Source: Rehmannia glutinosa (lineage: Eukaryota > Streptophyta > Magnoliopsida > Lamiales > Orobanchaceae). From it: DNA of 64,000 nucleotides. The position numbers were made by a program, and so were the translations under genes. The notes under the pieces are model-generated. The model saw only the letters and a program-made list of their open reading frames with translations, ran no database searches and was not told the DNA's origin. Below, one piece after another: positions 1-10,989 of this stretch (position 1 is its first letter; every line of letters starts with the position of its first letter). The stretch covers positions 11,359,971 through 11,423,970 of the forward strand of contig CM071926.1 in the NCBI GenBank assembly GCA_016081115.2, written 5' to 3'.

Positions 1-193
1 AGTTACTGAACGACCGGGAGTTATCTCAAATGGATTTTTCTTTGGGTTTTCCATCCGCGTTACACTCATCGACTTCCCACTACGGAAGTGAGTTTCATGT
101 CTTATCCGACGCCCAAACCCAAGACCTACATGCTTAAGTATTGAGTATAAGAGTGTGAGTACCACCAAACTTAGCTAGCAACTAATAAAGTTT
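1..193. other. unassigned sequence at window start
   Basis: No reading frame, RNA gene or repeat boundary can be recognised here. The stretch leads without a visible break into a MITE fragment and then block A. Confidence 0.3.
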
Positions 194-255
194 GAAAATT
201 CATTTTCCAATACTAAACCTGGAAATGGAGTTGGAAATACATCCATACAAGACTT
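194..255 (-). repeat. terminal fragment of a MITE (same family as 59268-59648)
   Basis: Read on the minus strand, this stretch matches the left end of the MITE at 59268: a CTTGTATGGATGTATTTCCAA-like terminus, then a GTTGGAAAATGAATTT-like stretch about 60 bp inside. Only one end is present, so it is a truncated copy. The match was made by eye. Confidence 0.6.
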
Positions 256-269
256 TAGTTTGTATGTAC

Positions 270-2944
270 AAAACAAGGTTTGTCACCACAAACCTGAAAC
301 ATCATGTTCACAATGGTCAGAGATTTTTTTGTCCAGGTTTTTATCTCCAAAAAGTCTTTTGTTGGGAGAAAAACGGTATTTAATAATTCATATATAATTT
401 GCTTTATATATTGATTTAATATTAATTGCCCAATGAGTTATTAATGAAATAACCCGGCCCAGAGGAGTCCTGGACCGACCCATAGGCCGATTTCTCTTAC
501 ACGGCCCACGAGCCCACACTCGGGTATAAAAAGGTTTATCTTCTTTATTTGTAAGTTATTTGACTCATAATTACTTGGACACATTTAATTCAATATTACT
601 TTGTTTTATTCTCTCACCCTCTTGACTTGAATGGCGTCGAATGGGCCTCCCGAAGAATCCACAGGGGACCCCCAAACATTTGCTTGTGTGCGAGGCATCC
701 CAATCAAATGATTTTCACGTGGAGAAGAAGACTTGAAAACTTCCTTCTTGAGAAAAATAACTTTGTCGAAACTTTAGCTTTGAAGTGATCTGCTTTCTAA
801 AAAGCGATCACCCTTAAAAAACGTTTGTAGTGGATGCCCTAAGTCATTAATCAAATAAATTATGTTTAATTATCTAAGTAAATTACTATTGATGTAATAA
901 TTTAGGGCAAATAAAATTCTATTTTTGTTTTTAATCTCTTCATTGAACGTACATGTTCTCATATATTTTTCATTTCAGAACAACCCTACCCCTAGGGGTG
1001 TTCAATTAACCGATTTTTTTTTTGGTTAACCGTTAACCGAATCAATTCGGTTAATTCGCCGCCGAACAAAATATTTCGGTTCGGTGAATAGTTAAAGATT
1101 TTGAAGAATTTCGATTATCGGTTAATTCGGTTCGAAAATTCAAATTAACCAAATTAACCGATTTAACCGAAATATTATGTTAAACATATATTTTATATAT
1201 AATTATAATTATATATAATATATATATCATATATTTTTATTTATTTATATCATATATTATATATAAAAATTATATTTTTTATTTTAAATAAATTTCAATG
1301 AATTATATTTATTTATTTATATCATATATTATATATACAACATATATTTTTGTATTTTTTTGAAACAAGCTACGGGCCCGAGGGTCCGAAAGACGTGAAG
1401 GGGGTCCCTATTCATGAGCGGATGCACCAACCGCATTTCATGAGATTGGAATATAGGGATTGGTAGAAATTTCGGTTAATTCGGTTAATCGATCAATTAA
1501 CCGAATTACAATTCGGTTCGATTAATCGGTAAATATAATTTCGGTTCGGTTAATGGTTTTACCAATTAGCAAATTCGGTTAATTCGGTTTTCAACATTTC
1601 GGTTAATGGTTAACCGAATTAACCGAATGAACACCCCTACCTACCCCTTCCCACTTTTTTTTTTTGAGGGGAACCCTGCCCCTTTTTGGAATTGATTCAA
1701 CATTCCTATCAAACAAACATATTAATGTGCAACAATTTGAGGTTTGACAAATGGAATTAATAAATTATTATAAATTGAGAAGAATCAGAAGCCTTCTTTT
1801 TCTATTTTTTGTTAAATGGATTGACCCTTGGGAAATGTGTTAAATCCTCAATTCTTGGAGAAAGTAAACGAAAATAAATGATAAAGTAAAACCAGGCAAC
1901 AATTGACGTCTCCTAGGTTCTCTTGTTCACACAAAATCTCTGCTGTGTGTTTGAACAGATTCTCCTGTTACAAAATCTTTTGTCCTTTACTTCTCCACAG
2001 GTTAAACTTTAAGATGGCTTTGAATTTCAATAATATCATATACAATATAGGAAAATTGCAAACTTGGTCTCTATTTGTAGGAGTCTTACAATATTAGTCA
2101 TGTAACTAGGACAACATCGTGTGTTACACTGGAGGATATGGCCTTTTTTATTCTAAGACTGTGTTTGGTAGGGGTTAATAGGCAGGATATGGCCTTTTTT
2201 ATTCTACATCATGTACATTAAGTTGTTTGTTTCACACTTTCACTCATGTTAGGCCATGTATGTAGGCCAAGCCCATTATGTAATCAAGCTTTGGTTGGGA
2301 TACCACCTCCCAAGCCTGACCCATAATTCTACTAATTGGTCCATCCCATAAGATCTTTTGTGAAGACCGAAATGCCCTTGTTCCATTATCTTCTCTTTAT
2401 GTGCAATTTCTCATAAATTTCTCTTAGTTTTCGTCATAACCCACCAACCACATAGAACCTTGTGATACAAAAATCCAAGTTGAGTTTTCGGCGTTTGAGA
2501 TTGCGGGTCTCTCATCTCAAAGCTTCTCCATCTATAGCAATTTCTTTCGCAAAAATTTATAGCTTGTGTGCGGGTAAATCAATGCCTGGAAGAGGTGTTT
2601 GAAAAGTTGTCGCAAATGATGATCCTTGTTATGCTTGGCATGCTCGGAGTTGGTGGAGAGGATAGGATGGAGAAAATAGGGATGAAATAAAATCTCAGTA
2701 ATTGGGTTAGAAATAATTTTTTGTCTGTTTAGATATCAAACCTAAAAAAATTATCGCTTAAAATAGGAGCAAGAAACATGAGACAAAAGAAAATTGGTAT
2801 ATAAATATATAATTCAAAATGTTCATAATCTCACCTTCAAAAATATTTATCGAATCCGTCAATAGTCAAATCTTTCAAAGGGGTTAAAAGGGGAATTTTG
2901 AAACATGAATAAGGGAATAAATATAAAATTACTATTGATCCTAC
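270..2944 (+). repeat. block A of a diverged two-copy repeat
   Basis: From about 283 (GTCACCACAAACC) this sequence matches block B (8372-10410) in the same order to about 2935. Shared landmarks include a TATA-like GGGTATAAAAAGG near 523, a GGTCTCTATTTGTAGGAGTC stretch near 2067 and a CAATGCCTGGAAGAGGTGTT stretch near 2581. Block A carries an extra hAT-like element at 993-1639. The 5' part (about 440-720) looks like a retroelement LTR or a promoter, but no element could be delimited. The block ends where a gypsy LTR begins. A short shared frame near 2461-2668 has an in-frame TGA here. No function is assigned. Confidence 0.75.
993..1639. mobile_element. non-autonomous hAT-like element, 647 bp
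   Basis: The ends are perfect 12-bp inverted repeats, TAGGGGTGTTCA and TGAACACCCCTA. They are flanked by an 8-bp direct repeat CCTACCCC (985-992 and 1640-1647), as expected for hAT insertion. The outer ~150 bp on each side are rich in GGTTAATTCGGTT-type motifs and their complements, so the arms are largely complementary. The middle is AT-rich, with no transposase frame. Block B lacks the element at the matching site (about 8984-9000), giving a natural empty site. The local CCTACC microrepeat makes the exact duplication length slightly uncertain. Confidence 0.85.
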
Positions 2945-3390
2945 TGGCATAGGCCTAGTTAGAGAATAGGCTCTTATAAGCCGAGTCCATTTACAAGCCC
3001 ATCAAGGTCCACTTCCTAAGGCACGCTTCTAGAAAATTTGAGAGTGCTCGGGATAGATATCATAGCTCGGTATTTTGGAGCCTAACTTAAATTCCTCAGA
3101 TCTAGATAAGATTTTGCAACAAACGTCTGACAGATTCTCCTTAACCGCTTCCTAAAATGCGGAAATCCTACCTGAGCCTTATAAATAGTCATTCACCAGG
3201 TATGAGTAAGGTTAATGCATTTTTACTCATCCACACTATATCTGAGCTATTTTCCTTGAATTGATATCTGACTTGAGCGTCGGAGAGGGTACACACTAAA
3301 AACCCTCCACCCCCCTTTCTTGCAGTGCTCGGTGTTGGCAACGGAGTTCAAATTTAAATACGCCGAGTTCGATCACTTGGTCATTGTACA
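2945..3390 (+). mobile_element. 5' LTR of a Ty3/gypsy (Tat-type) element
   Basis: The inferred LTR runs from TGGCATAGGCC at 2945 to TTGTACA at 3390. It lies just upstream of a primer-binding-like site (3410) and gypsy gag and integrase remnants. A TATA-like CCTTATAAATAGTC lies at about 3177-3190. The left boundary is where block A stops matching block B. No second LTR is visible to confirm the ends; the 3' LTR would lie in or beyond the gap. Confidence 0.55.
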
Positions 3391-3408
3391 TAATTTGGTA
3401 TAACCAAA

Positions 3409-3427
3409 TTGGCGCCGTCAGGGAACT
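3409..3427 (+). other. retroelement primer-binding site (tRNA-Asp-like)
   Basis: TTGGCGCCGTCAGGGAAC follows the LTR by about 18 bp. TGGCGCCGT is the start of the PBS used by many plant Tat/Athila gypsy elements and is complementary to the 3' end of tRNA-Asp. The following bases deviate from the perfect complement. Confidence 0.6.
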
Positions 3428-3969
3428 TTTGAGCTAAGGTGTGAGGTTTCAAGGGCGATTATGGAGGATCTTAGGAGGAATTTGACGGAGGACTCGAACC
3501 GCACTCCCATGGTTGATACGCCCGGGTGACTCAGAGAGGTGTGTGTCCCCCACCACCCCCCGGTGGAGGATCCACATCAGAAAATCCGGAATGACTCGGG
3601 GTGGCTCTGTCCCCATTATCCCGGCGGAGTGGATATTGGGACCCATGTTTTTTGAACAACTCGGGTAATTTTGTTAATGCGGTGGAAGAGCAGGCCGTGG
3701 ATCGGAGGTTCAAACATTGGGTGCCGCCACCACCTCCTGTCACCACCCCTGGTCGCGAGGAAGCTAGAAATCCCGAGGAAGGTGACAGTGGGCGGCGGGC
3801 TCCGGTGGTAGAGGAGGAGCACTCATCGCGTGCTACGGAGTATACCACCGGATGATCCTGGACCGGGTCGAGCGGATGAATGATCTCCAGAGGAAGTAAG
3901 GAGGTGCGGAGGAGAGTAGCGAGGCGCTGCGGGAGCCTTTGTTCCTGGGTGCGGAGAGGACGCCATTCA

Positions 3970-4500
3970 CTTTAGGAGGTGATGGCGGACGAGTTGCCGA
4001 TATCCTATAGAGCTTTGAGTTTCGAATATGACGGCACTACGGACCCATGGGATCACCTCGTCGGTTCGAAAATGCGGCGTTGTTACATAGGTTCTCCGAC
4101 GGAGTAATGTGCGGTGGTGTTCCCAACAACCCTCACTAAATCGGCGCAGCATGGTTTTCCCAACTTCCCGAACTCTATAAGGAATTTCGATGAATTCATT
4201 TCAGTGTTTGCATCATTCACTAGTGCAGAAAAGTATCGAAAGCCCCTTTGACGCTATTCAAGATAAAAGCGAGAAGGAGGAGGAGAAGGGAGGAGGAGTT
4301 ACATCCAAATGACTTCACAAAGAAGAAAGTCGAGGTACCCTCACCTAGCCCGAGATCTTGTGAGATCTCGACGAACGATCGCCCAGGGACCGAGGATGGA
4401 GAATTTTTTTGAGTCCTTGGTAATTGAGCCACCAAAACTTTGGATGAGTTGTTGGCCAGGCGGAGATATATTAATTTGGAGGAAGCGACTCGGGTAAAAA
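3970..4500 (+). pseudogene. Ty3/gypsy gag remnant, frameshifted
   Basis: Conceptual translation across frames gives the plant gypsy gag signature: LPISYRALSFEYDGTTDPWDH near 3985-4050, then pieces resembling FENAALLHRFSDG, the LTTLT-SAQ-WF segment near 4130-4160, and a KxF-F-S-KYRK segment near 4190-4245. Several frame changes and stops interrupt it. Gag would form the particle that packages the element RNA. Downstream, the sequence jumps from a gag-like tail (about 4450) almost directly to an integrase zinc-binding segment (about 4510), so protease, reverse transcriptase and RNase H are missing. Known: gag domain order in Tat elements. Inferred: an internal deletion of a few kilobases. Confidence 0.7.
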
Positions 4501-4509
4501 TACGAGCGA

Positions 4510-5650
4510 CTCGTTTTTGTATCTTGGGAGAATTGTTGTACAAGAAGGGGTTCATGCTCCGCTTTTGAGATGCGTAAGTTACAAGGAAGGAGAGCATGTT
4601 TTGAAGGAAATACATGAGGGGTGTTGTGGAAATCACATGGGAGCCAGGACTTTGGCAAATAAAGTACTAAGGGGGATATTTTTGGCCGAGCTTAAGAAGA
4701 GATGCGAACTCGATGGTGAAACGGTGTGAAAAATGTCGTGCATGTGCTTTCATACATAGGCCACCGAGGAACTCATGACTATGAGCTCGGCTTGCCCATT
4801 TGCTAGGTGGGGAATTGATATTGTGGGGCCTTTCCTCCGGCCTCGGGACAGAGGAAATTCTTGATAGTTGCGATAGATTATTTTAGCAAATGGGTGGAAG
4901 TCTGAACCATTGGCTAAAATAACCGAGGATGTGGTTATGAAGTTTATTTGGCAAAAGATATAGTATGCGGAGTTCGGGATACCTCGAAAGTGATTGTTTC
5001 GGATAATGGAGCGCATTTCAACGGAGCGAGGATTCGGGAATGGTGTAAGGAAATGAAGATTAAAATGCATCATTTCACCTCGGTGGCCCACCCGCAGCGA
5101 ATGGGCGGTGCAGAGGTTACGAATGCGAATCTTGGTCCAAGGGTTGAAGGCTCGGCTAGAAAAGTCCGGAGGGGCTTGGGTCAAAGAATCGAGCTCGGTG
5201 ATATGGGCGTATAGACGAATCCAAAAGGAGCAATAAAGAGACACCCTTTAGTCTAGTATACGGAATGGATGCGATCATACAACCGAGATCGGGATGGAAA
5301 CCCACCATATTCAAAACTATGAGGAAAATCGAAATGAAATGAGAACTCAAGAGTCTTTGGATATGATCAATGAAAAGCGAGAGATGGCATTTTTACGAAT
5401 GGAACGGGCAAGAAGTCGAGTCCGAGCTAGTTACAATAGCAGAGTAAACAAAAGGAGTTTTCACCGGGGGACTTGGTGTTGATGAAGGCGGATGCTACGA
5501 AAAACCGAGGAAAATCGGAAGCTAATTGGGAGGGACCTCTCGGAGTAAATCGCTGCATCGGGCCGGTGGTGCTTATGAATTAGAGGAGTTAGATGGGAAA
5601 AACTACCCCGAGCATGGAACATTGTTAACCTGAAGAAGTATTATTCTTAA
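4510..5650 (+). pseudogene. Ty3/gypsy (Tat-type) integrase remnant
   Basis: The H2C2 zinc-binding segment appears first (LLRCVSYKEGEHVLKEIHEG near 4560-4620, then GNHMGARTLANKVLRG). The catalytic core follows: WGIDIVGPF (first Asp, near 4806), VSDNGAHFNG (second Asp, near 4995) and HPQRMGGAEVTN (Glu, near 5090). The second Asp and the Glu are separated by 36 residues rather than the usual 35, because of one extra His in the KMHHF segment. The C-terminal part includes ASYNSRVNKRSF near 5430-5460 and ends with an LKKYYS-like tail near 5640. Stops and frame changes break the frame repeatedly. Integrase would insert the element cDNA into the host genome; this copy cannot encode a working enzyme. 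Confidence 0.8.
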
Positions 5651-5918
5651 GAGAAAAGAAGTTCGGTAGTGGACCCATGATGTCTACCGAAGTTTGCTTT
5701 TTATCTTGACGTAATGAAGAAAGGAATGAATGAATGAGTTTACACTTTAATACCGACTTAAAACGTGTGAATGTAGCAAAATCTTGATTCAAGACGCTTA
5801 GCTTGAATATAAGTAAATAATGATTTAAAGGGTGGATACCCATGAAATAAAACCGAGTAGCTCGGCTCGATCAGGAAATGGTCGAGAGTCGGAGTCTTGG
5901 AAGGTGGATACCCATAAA
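5650..5918. other. gypsy 3' untranslated region before the tandem array
   Basis: Non-coding spacer after the integrase tail. A GGTGGATACCCAT motif occurs twice (near 5830 and 5905). No LTR start can be identified. Confidence 0.4.
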
Positions 5919-6356
5919 AACTTTTAGCTTTGTCCCCAAAGTAACTTGAAGCAAAAGTACTGCACTCAAACTCGAGCCTCGAAAAATATAAAATTTATAC
6001 AAGTATTTTTAGCTTTGTCCCCAAAGTGACTTGAAACTAAAAATACCTGCAGCTCAGCTCGAGCCTCGAAAAATCGAAAATTTATCCAAGTATTTTTAGC
6101 TTTGTCCCCGTAGTGACTTGAAGCTAAAAATACCTGCAGCTCAGCTCGAGCCTCGAAAAATCGAAAATTTATCCAAGTATTTTTAGTTTTGTCCCAAGTG
6201 ACTTGAAGCTAAAAGTACTGCAGCTCAGCTTTCGAGCCTCGAAAAATCAAAAATTTATCCAAGTATTTTTAGCTTTGTCCCGGTGACTTGAAGCTAAAAA
6301 TACCTGCTATTCACTCGAGCCTTGAAAAATCGAAAAATTTATCCAAGTATTTTTAG
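5919..6356 (+). repeat. tandem array of ~86 bp hairpin-forming repeats, running into the gap
   Basis: Five units begin at about 5919, 6003, 6091, 6177 and 6263. A sixth begins at about 6346 and is cut by the N gap. Each unit carries TTTTTAGCTTTGTCCC, then ACTTGAAGCTAAAAATAC, then GCCTCGAAAAATCGAAAATT. The first two motifs are complementary (TATTTTTAGCTT against AAGCTAAAAATA), so each unit can fold into a ~12-bp stem with a loop of about 18 nt. Arrays between pol and the 3' LTR are typical of plant Tat-lineage elements and can seed satellites. The true copy number is hidden by the gap. Confidence 0.9.
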
Positions 6357-6456
6357 NNNNNNNNNNNNNNNNNNNNNNNNNNNNNNNNNNNNNNNNNNNN
6401 NNNNNNNNNNNNNNNNNNNNNNNNNNNNNNNNNNNNNNNNNNNNNNNNNNNNNNNN
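6357..6456. other. assembly gap, 100 N
   Basis: Exactly 100 N, the usual placeholder for a gap of unknown size. Left of it is a tandem array of a plus-strand gypsy element; right of it is a minus-strand copia gag. Adjacency and distance across it should not be trusted. Confidence 1.
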
Positions 6457-7079
6457 CCCGATGAGCTCGTCAAACTTGAGTGTCTTAAGATTTTGTGCCT
6501 CCGTGATTGCCGTCACCTCTTGGACCATGAGCCGGGAAGAGCATCAATACCTTAGTCACCTTGTCTTTCTCGGAGATGACTTTACCGAGGGCCACGAGAG
6601 GATTGACAATGTTGTCAAGCCTTTCTACCATTTTAGAGATGCTTTCACCATCATGCATGTTAAAGTTTTCAAAGTCTTTAACAAGCATGGTCTTTCTAGC
6701 TTGCTTGACCTTCTTTGTCCCTTCATATATAGTCTCCAATTTTTCCCAAACCTCATGTTCCGACCTTATACCTCTTATGCGATTGTACTCGGTGGCGGTA
6801 AGAGAACAATGCAAAATATTTAAGGCCTTACCGTTTAGAGAGAAGGCCTTCTTGTCGTTTTCATCGAACTCCTTGAAAGGTTTAGGAGCCGAGGTGCCAT
6901 CCTCCAATTTCGTGGTTGGTTAAGCAACTCCTTCAATGACCACATTCCAAATGTCGAACCCGCACCCTTGTAGAAAGCACTCCATACGGTCTTTCCAAAA
7001 TGCGTAGTTATTGGCGTCGAATAGTGGTGGCTTGTTGGTGGAGGCGCCGGTGGTGAGATAAGCGTTATTCGTAGCCATG
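6457..7079 (-). pseudogene. Ty1/copia gag, 5' part, cut by the gap
   Basis: On the minus strand the start codon is at 7079. The protein has the FWKDRMECFLQ segment, the KAFSLNGKALNILHCSLTATEY segment and HEVWEKLETIYEGTKKVKQARK, which together define the plant copia gag (UBN2-type) domain. It is near-identical in order to the gag of the full-length element at 32660-34278. The frame is broken near 6907-6950, and again near 6500 where the text becomes GDGNHGGTKS and shifts. The element continues leftward into the gap. Its PBS and LTR lie immediately to the right. Confidence 0.85.
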
Positions 7080-7120
7080 GATCTTCCTCTATACTCGGAA
7101 TGAGCTAGCCAAAGAGTTTG

Positions 7121-7133
7121 GCTTTGATACCAC
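7121..7133 (-). other. copia primer-binding site (initiator tRNA-Met type)
   Basis: On the minus strand this reads TGGTATCAAAGCC, one mismatch from the usual TGGTATCAGAGCC. It sits between the LTR (7135-8371) and the gag start. Confidence 0.85.
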
Positions 7134-7134
7134 T

Positions 7135-8371
7135 TCTAAGTCCAAGCGGCTACGATAATCTAGAGGGAAGTGAATAGATTATCCCGGTTTTTCAGATTTT
7201 GCCCTCTTTTTCGAATAGTCAAGCAAGGATGAAAACTAAAATGCGGAAAATAAACAACACACGTCGATTTAAAGAGAGCTTCACCCCACCTAGGTACTAC
7301 GTGCTCTACCACCCCAATATATCCGAGATGGTTTTGAAAAAGAAAAAGAATTTTATTAATTACCAAAATTAATACAACACCACCTTGAGGATTACCACAA
7401 TCCTCTTACAACACCTTCAAGGAGATTACCACAATCTTCCTTCAACACCTATGAAGAGTACCACACTCTTCAACACCTAAGATCACCCAAGTGTACTCTT
7501 ACCACAAGAGTAACAACAAGGATATCTTGTTTTGGATGATTGACAAAATTCAAGATTACAACTCTATAATACCAATACAAAGATTGAGTGCAAGTGTAAT
7601 CAAGAATCAAAACCTAGACCTCAAGAGTGTGCAAGTGAAAGTACTTAGCTAAAATACAACAAGATATGAAAGTGTTTGCTTGTATGCTCTTTGCTTGTAT
7701 GTTAGGTTGTATCTTGTTGTTTGAATGAAGCCTCTATTTATAGGAGAGGTCTTGGCTTAATTTCCAGACATAAGATCCTACTTGGGGAGTGATTTTCGCA
7801 AAGAAACCATTTAAAATTAAGATTATAGTTGTTAGAAATCAATCCCACAAATTAGGAAAAGTCATTCGAAAATGCAACGGATATTTTGCTGATACAAGGG
7901 GGTGCGGCCGCACGACGAGAGATAAGTTTGAAATGAGTTCTCTGCGAATTTTACACTGGGGGACCGGTCGACAAGGGGGTCCGACCGGTCGACCCCTATG
8001 CTAAACGGTCGGGGGTGTTGGAAAATCAAAACAGAGAGTTCTGTAATTGAAACTCACGTTCGTGCACCTGGGCCGCCCATAGGGTCGACTGGCCGACCTC
8101 ACCTGGGCCGCCTCCTTGTTTTCCATTCCGTCCCATTTTCTGTTTCAAAAAAACAACTCAGTGCGGGTTGCCTATGGGCGACCATTTAACTTGAAATATA
8201 AGTGTTGTCCAATTTTTTATCAAAAATAAACTTCAACAAATACTCCAAAAAAATAGTAAAAGCATTTTAAATCGATCGGAAGTATTTGGACAACATTTAG
8301 GGACATTGTTTTGGTATAAAAACTCATTTAAACAAAATCATCAAAATCATGATAAAAATATTTATCTAACA
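7135..8371 (-). mobile_element. 5' LTR of a minus-strand copia element
   Basis: On the minus strand the LTR begins TGTTAGATAAATATTTTTATC at 8371 and ends just before the PBS. A TATA box (CTATAAATAGAGG on the minus strand, near 7730-7745) lies before the R/U5 region. The U3 half has clusters of GGTCGACC / ACCGGTCG motifs near 7965-8000 and 8085-8180. It belongs to the same family as the LTRs at 19839-22816, 27142-28382, 34335-35571 and 35772-37213. The PBS-side terminus has decayed (ACTTAGAA rather than ACTAACA or ACTTTCA). Immediately outside begins block B, so the insertion truncates the left side of block B. Confidence 0.85.
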
Positions 8372-10410
8372 AGTCACCACAAGCCTCAAACATGTTGTTC
8401 ACGATGATTAGAGATTTTTTTGTCGAGGTTTTTATCTCCAAAAATCCCTTTGTTGGGGGCAAAACGATATTTAATAATTTATAAATAATTCGCTTTATAT
8501 TGATTTAATATTAATTTTTCAATCGGCTATTGATGGAATAATCCCGGCCCAAAGGAGTCAGGGACTAGCTCATAGGCCGATTTCTCTTACTGCCCACAAG
8601 CCAACTACTCGGGTATAAAAAGATTTATCCTCTTTATTTGTAAGTTATTTGACTCATAATTTCTTGGACACATTTAATTCAAGATATTCATTGTTTTTAT
8701 TCTCTTACCGTCTTTGTCTTGGCGTACGAGGGCCTCTTTGGGCAATCCACAGAGACCCCTAATATTTGCTTGTGTGCAAGCAAGTTCCCAGTCAAATAAT
8801 TTCCAGCTCCTAGAGAAAAAGACTTGAAGTCCCTTTAGGAAAAAAGATTTTGTCATAAACCTTAGCTTTAAAGTGATTTGTTCTAAAAAAAAAAAGTAGC
8901 ATCACCCTTAAAAAAAAAAAAAAAACCTTTGTAGTGGATGCCCTAAGTCATTAATCAAATAAATTATGTTTCATTTCAGAACAACCCTACCCCTACCCCT
9001 TCCCTCTTTTTTTTTTTTTGGAGGGGAACCCTACCTCTTTTTGGAATTGATTCAACACTCCTATCAAACAAATATATTGATGTGTCTCGACAATTTGAGG
9101 GTTTGACAAGTGGAATTAATAAATTCTTATAAATTGAGAAGAATTAGAAGCCTTCATTTTTTATTTTTTTGTTAAATGGATTGACCCTTGGGAAATGTGT
9201 TAAAATCCTCAATTCTTGGAGGAAATAAACGAAAATAAATAAGTTATAAGTACGTAAAACCAGGCAACAATTGACGTCTCCTAGGTTCTCTTGTTCACAC
9301 AAAATCTCTGCTGTGCCTTTGAACAGATTCTCCTGTTACAAGATCTTTTGTCTTTAAGATGACTTTGAATTTCAATAATATCATAAACAATATAGGGAAA
9401 ATTGCAAACTTGGTCTCTATTTGTAGGAGTCGTACAACATTAGTCTTGTAATTAAGGCAACACCCGTGTGTTATACTAGATTGTCAAAAAACAAAGTTTA
9501 CATATCGCAAATTTATCTGTGATAGTTATAGAATATCCTAAGGCTGTGTTTGGTATGGGTTAATGGGCATGATATGCCTTCTTTTAATCTACATAATGTA
9601 CATTAAGTTGTTTACTTCACTCATGTTAGGCCATGTATATAGGCCAAGCCCATTATGTATCAAGCTTTGGTTGGGATACCACCTCCCAAGCCTGACCCAT
9701 AATCCTACTAATTGGTCCATCCCATAATATCTTTTGTGAAGACCGAAATGCCCTTGCTCCATTATCTTCTCTTTTTGTGCAATTTCTCATAAATTTCTCT
9801 CAGTTTTCGTTCATAGCCTATCTTCAATTATATGTGGGAAACCTTTTTTTAACCATACAAGCAAAATAAATAATGACATTTGAAACTTGGTTGATCCAAG
9901 TGTAGAAGAAAATCGCTCATAACCCATCAACCACATAGAAGCTTGTGATACAAAAATCTAAGTTGAGTTTTCGGCGTTTGAGATTGCGGGTCTCTCATAC
10001 CAAAACTTCTCCATCTATAGCAATTTCTGTCGCAAAAAATTATAACTTGTGTGCAGGTAAATCAATGCCTGGAAGAGGTGTTCGAAAAGTTATCGCAAAT
10101 GACGATCCTTGTTATGCTTGGCGTGCTCGGAGTTGGTGGAGTGGATAGGGTGGAGAAAATAGGGATGAAACAAAATCTCAGTAATGGGGTTAGAAATAAT
10201 TTTTTGTCTGTTTAGATATGAAACCTAAAAAAAATTATGAATTAAAATAGGAGCAAGAAACTTGAGACAAAAGAAAATTGGTATATAAATATATAATTCA
10301 AAATTTTCATAATCTCACCTTCAAAAAAATTTATCGTATCCGTCAATAGTCACTTCTTTCAAAAGGGTTAAAAGAGGAAACATGTATAAGGGAATAAATA
10401 AAAAATTACT
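8372..10410 (+). repeat. block B of the two-copy repeat (no hAT insertion)
   Basis: Collinear with block A. It starts abruptly at GTCACCAC next to the copia LTR and ends where similarity fades near 10410. It lacks the 993-1639 hAT element: the matching place reads CAACCCTACCCCTACCCC near 8982-9000. Block B also has extra short segments, for example near 9480-9540 and 9830-9915. A 67-codon open frame at 9945-10148 matches a stretch of block A that contains an in-frame stop, so it is unlikely to be a conserved gene. The divergence from block A is clear by eye (substitutions and small indels throughout). Confidence 0.75.
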
Positions 10411-10740
10411 ATATATCACTAGACTATCAAGCCCAACCATCAAATTAATAGACTTGAAAGTGAGATATCAAATCTTCAATATTTTTTCCTAAAAAAAAAA
10501 AAAAATCTTCAATATTTTGAAACCAAACATGCTAATGAGCTACTTTGGATACATATTATATGTTTCATATATCTCTTGGAAAAGAATCAAGCCTAATCTC
10601 AAATAAGTCTCTAACCAAACGAAGGGTAAATACTAATTTGAAATACTAAAAAAGAAATTCAAAATTTAGAAGAGTTTCATACAAAGAGAAAGAGAAGAAT
10701 TCTATGGGAGAATAAGATTTCGCGCAATAAAGAGACTTAG
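10411..10740. other. no recognisable feature
   Basis: AT-rich unique-looking sequence with one A-tract (about 10492-10503). No coding signal. Confidence 0.4.
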
Positions 10741-10989
10741 GAAAGTCAGTAACATGGCGCATGTGGAACGTTGGATCGATTGGATCGCAGGCATGCCCCG
10801 ACCATAAAGAACCCGAGTTTGGGAAAGGATTTCGACCCAAACCCGACCGACAAGCAATTCAAATTTTGGAAAGGATAAGGATCCACTCACAAGACGCGTT
10901 ATCCCCCGGGGATCACGCAAACCCAACTTTTAAAAGATTCCCCAACAACTTAACATGGTTTTGCATCACGCGGAACAAAGAGAAAGGCG

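Noticed and set aside
3449..3855. Overlapping Pro/Gly-rich frames near the gypsy leader
   Set aside because: They lie between PBS and gag. The plus-strand frame 3601-3855 could be a gag N-terminal piece, but it is broken and has no recognised domain. The minus-strand frames are shadows.
5919..6356. CRISPR-like array
   Set aside because: Units are contiguous ~86 bp tandem repeats without unique spacers, in a plant gypsy element.
9945..10148. 67-codon open frame in block B (KSMPGRGVRKVIANDDPCYAW)
   Set aside because: Block A carries the same sequence with an in-frame TGA and no preference for silent changes. No family recognised; not called as a gene.
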